A stretch of 64,000 nucleotides of DNA, from positions 496,001 through 560,000 of the forward strand of contig NZ_KB899544.1 in NCBI RefSeq assembly GCF_000378345.1, read 5' to 3'. Below the pieces are notes generated by a model. The model saw only the letters and a program-made list of their open reading frames with translations. It was not told where the DNA came from and ran no database searches. This DNA comes from Hirschia maritima DSM 19733 (GTDB taxonomy: Bacteria > Pseudomonadota > Alphaproteobacteria > Caulobacterales > Hyphomonadaceae). Shown in pieces: positions 61,859 through 64,000 of the stretch. Position 1 is the first letter of the stretch. Every line of letters begins with the position of its first letter. A program made the translations under genes and the position numbers.

Positions 61859-63598
61859 TTATTTTGCTAAAGATTCATCCCTAATTGAACGGAACTCATT
61901 GCCGTCATACCAGTTCGGCCAATCAGTTGAATTTGCTATGTCACGACCAAGGGTGAAAAACGTTTGAGTGTCTTGAGCCATACCAGCAAAATCCCAATTT
62001 GGATCGAACTCATCAGATGGTTTGTGGTAATCGTTGACGGTATAATCGGCCGCAAATTCAGCACCGGCATCGGTGCCTCCAACGACTAGATCTGATCCAC
62101 CGGACGCATACAACATTGGCACACCTTTTTTCGCCAAGCTAATGTGATCAGAGCGATAAAAGTAACCAGCTTGAGGGTTCGAATCAGGGCTTATATATCT
62201 TCCTTGGGTTTCCAAGATCGCTAGAAGTCTATCTTCCAGTTCTGAAGCGCCGGATCCAATTACTTCCATATTTTTGGAGAGCCCACGTGGGAATGCCGCA
62301 TCCGTATTTATTCCTGAGACTATTTTATTTAGAGGAACAAGTGGGTTTTCAGCAAAATAGGCAGAACCTAGCAAGCCGCTTTCTTCAAGAGTGACAGCGA
62401 CAAAAATAACTGATCTGTCTGGTTGCTCTTCGTTGGCGAATGCTTCGGCAACCTCTAGCATGAGACTGACGCCAGTTGCGTTGTCGATTGCGCCATTGTG
62501 GATAGCATCTTCAGTTGCAAAATTCTTCTTTTCTCCGAGATGGTCCCAGTGCGCCATGTATAACATGTACTCATCGGGAGCTGTTTTTCCCTTTATAACT
62601 CCCGCGATGTTTTGGCTGTTCTTCCGGTTAACAGTTTGAGTTATTGAACCTGAAGCTTGAATATCTGACATTGGGACTGCTTTAAAGCCGCGTGTGTATG
62701 CGGATTTTTTCATGTCGGCGTAGTTTGTTCCCATGTGGGCAAATAGTTTCTCCCCCATTTCATTAGAGATCCATGCTTCCATCGGAACACGGTCCATGCC
62801 GTCTGCAGTTCGCACAAGATCTGCTTGCTCTCCGGACCAAGATCCAGAAACAACGTTCCATCCATAAGAGGCTGGTGCTGTTTCATGAATAATGATCGCT
62901 GCGTCGGCTCCTTGGCGAGCAGCTTCTTCAAATTTGTAAGTCCAACGACCATAATAGGTCATAGACTTTCCATTAAACAGATCGGGGTCTTCAGTTTCAT
63001 AGCCGGGATCATTGATCAAGATGACGGCTGTTTTCCCCGTCATGTCGACGCCTTCATAATCATTCCAACCGTATTCAGGTGCATTCACCCCATATCCAAC
63101 GAATACTAACTCAGAATCAGCAAAGTCAATTGGACCTTCAATTTGGCGTTTTGTCCAAAAAACGGTGTCAGTACCAGCTTCCAGAGCGTGGGTTTCATCT
63201 CCAATTTTTAGGGTTAGATTGGATTGTTCGAGGTCGACGGTTTGAGCGTTCATTTTCACATCTTGCGAATATGAGCCGTCAACTGCCGGCGCAAGGCCGA
63301 TCCGCGACATTTCATCTGCGATCCATTGTGCAGAGGCTTCACCTTCAATTGTACCAGGGGCGCGTCCTTTAAAAGTGTCAGATGCTAATATCTCAAGGCG
63401 TTGAGATAGGTCTTCAGCAGTTATGTTTGGACTAGTCCCTTTAGCCAAAGCGGGCATAACGAATTCAGAAATTTCTGTTTCTGGTTTAGGCGTAATAGCT
63501 TCTTTTTCTGAAACAGCTTGGCTATCATCTTGAGAACATGAAGCTAAGCTTGCTAGCAAAATAGTCGATATTACTGCGGTGAGGGTGTTTCTTGCCAT
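61859..63598 (-). CDS. M28 family peptidase, lipoprotein
   Basis: A 579-residue secreted aminopeptidase-like protein. Signal peptide ends LAS-C21, then a PA-type inserted domain (about 150-290; LVFVGYGVNAPEYGWNDYEGVDMTGKTAVILINDPG) and the M28 catalytic domain with metal and catalytic residues in LYMAHWDHLGEKK, NGAIDNATGVSLMLEVA, TLEESGLLGSAYFAE and YRSDHISLAKKGVPML. The start at 63598 is set by AAGGG nine bases upstream. It shares the domain layout of the M28 protein at 32434 but is not a recent duplicate. It likely trims peptides in the periplasm or at the cell surface. Confidence 0.93.
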   Translation of the reverse strand: MARNTLTAVISTILLASLASCSQDDSQAVSEKEAITPKPETEISEFVMPALAKGTSPNITAEDLSQRLEILASDTFKGRAPGTIEGEASAQWIADEMSRIGLAPAVDGSYSQDVKMNAQTVDLEQSNLTLKIGDETHALEAGTDTVFWTKRQIEGPIDFADSELVFVGYGVNAPEYGWNDYEGVDMTGKTAVILINDPGYETEDPDLFNGKSMTYYGRWTYKFEEAARQGADAAIIIHETAPASYGWNVVSGSWSGEQADLVRTADGMDRVPMEAWISNEMGEKLFAHMGTNYADMKKSAYTRGFKAVPMSDIQASGSITQTVNRKNSQNIAGVIKGKTAPDEYMLYMAHWDHLGEKKNFATEDAIHNGAIDNATGVSLMLEVAEAFANEEQPDRSVIFVAVTLEESGLLGSAYFAENPLVPLNKIVSGINTDAAFPRGLSKNMEVIGSGASELEDRLLAILETQGRYISPDSNPQAGYFYRSDHISLAKKGVPMLYASGGSDLVVGGTDAGAEFAADYTVNDYHKPSDEFDPNWDFAGMAQDTQTFFTLGRDIANSTDWPNWYDGNEFRSIRDESLAK

Positions 63599-63701
63599 GT
63601 AATTTTGCCCTTTGATTATTTTCAAGCAACTTTATACTGCAAATTCGGATGGGCAAGGGGTAAAAGTGCGTTATAATATAACGTTTAGTCGGTTGGAAAG
63701 T

Positions 63702-64000
63702 ATGCTAAATATCAAACAGGTGTTTGGAATTATCGTATTCGGATTTGCGGTTTCTTGTGCGCCTGTAGAACAAGGTAGATTGTCAGTGAGACAAGATTTT
63801 TCTTCTGAAATGATTGGTCGTTTTATTCCCGATGAGGAAGTCTTTGTTGCTCAAGATGGGGCTCGTTTAGGGCTATCCATATGGGAAGCTGAATCCGGAA
63901 ATCCTGAAATAGTGTTTTTAGGTGTGCACGGCATGAATGATTATGCTGGTGCGTTCCGGTGGTCTGCGCCGTATTGGGCAAAACAAGGAGTTACGACATA
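63702..64000 (+). CDS. Alpha/beta hydrolase lipoprotein, N-terminal fragment
   Basis: The gene runs off the right edge; 99 complete residues are visible. A lipoprotein signal peptide ends AVS-C19, followed by the start of an alpha/beta-hydrolase domain of the serine aminopeptidase/monoacylglycerol-lipase (S33) type: GARLGLSIWEAESGNPEIVFLGVHGMNDYAGAFRWSAPYWAKQG. Its nucleophile lies beyond the edge. A TATAAT at 63672 is a likely -10 and GGAAAG precedes the ATG. It is divergent from the M28 peptidase gene by about 100 bases. Confidence 0.8.
   Translation, partial: MLNIKQVFGIIVFGFAVSCAPVEQGRLSVRQDFSSEMIGRFIPDEEVFVAQDGARLGLSIWEAESGNPEIVFLGVHGMNDYAGAFRWSAPYWAKQGVTT

Overview
The window reads as an ordinary chromosomal stretch of a moderately AT-rich alphaproteobacterium, about mid-40s % G+C by eye. 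The best fit is a Hyphomonadaceae/Caulobacterales-type marine bacterium such as Hirschia or a relative; this is an inference from gene families, not a database match. The indicators are the yqeY-dnaG-rpoD and carA/carB-greA-trxB neighbourhoods, a DnaG with degraded zinc ligands, an Irr-type iron box, a TonB receptor, and many outer-membrane lipoproteins and secreted peptidases. I see no transposase, integrase, phage gene or CRISPR array.

Layout. 1-5.2 kb holds small stress and metabolism genes: a YtoQ fragment, YjdM, a thioesterase, a DGPF/YCII protein with its ECF42-type sigma factor, a VOC protein, Dps under a near-perfect Irr box, and a YozG-like HTH/DUF2975 pair divergent from a lipoprotein across a clean palindrome. 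5.2-6.7 kb holds the most unusual item: two near-identical structured elements (62-nt core, 3 differences), both oriented on the minus strand, each ending in a Rho-independent terminator. They flank an unusual alpha/beta-hydrolase gene and look like paralogous small RNAs with anti-Shine-Dalgarno CCUCC tracts. 6.9-14 kb carries lysR, trxB, an ELM1-like gene, greA and carB on the minus strand. 14-20.7 kb holds a CAP-like lipoprotein, a pseudo-receiver, an MBL hydrolase, an M48 protease, a DUF4760 protein, a PiT-like transporter and carA. 20.9-25.5 kb is yqeY-dnaG-rpoD. 25.6-34.7 kb includes an AhpD-like protein, a BlaI repressor with an M56 sensor protease fused to ankyrin repeats, MscS, YjbQ, a cysteine-rich regulator divergent from VOC genes, an M28 peptidase and an unanchored TonB_C protein.

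34.8-47.8 kb has an isonitrile-hydratase-like gene divergent from a GlxA-type regulator, arsM, panD with a tiny coupled membrane ORF, a 2TM/beta protein, SIMPL, a CAU-anticodon tRNA (probably Ile2), a glycine-zipper lipoprotein, an autotransporter GDSL esterase, a second GlxA-type regulator, HupE and an M3 peptidase. 48-54.3 kb is a compact minus-strand operon (tetR, TonB receptor, hydrolase, MFS, hydrolase) preceded by a 20-bp perfect palindrome. It looks like a self-contained import and hydrolysis system for an unknown ester or amide. 54.7-60.9 kb is a polysaccharide cluster of three family-2 glycosyltransferases between two flippases, with no polymerase in view. The window closes with cspA, a second M28 lipoprotein peptidase and the start of a hydrolase lipoprotein.

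All functional statements come from reading sequence motifs; no search was run.
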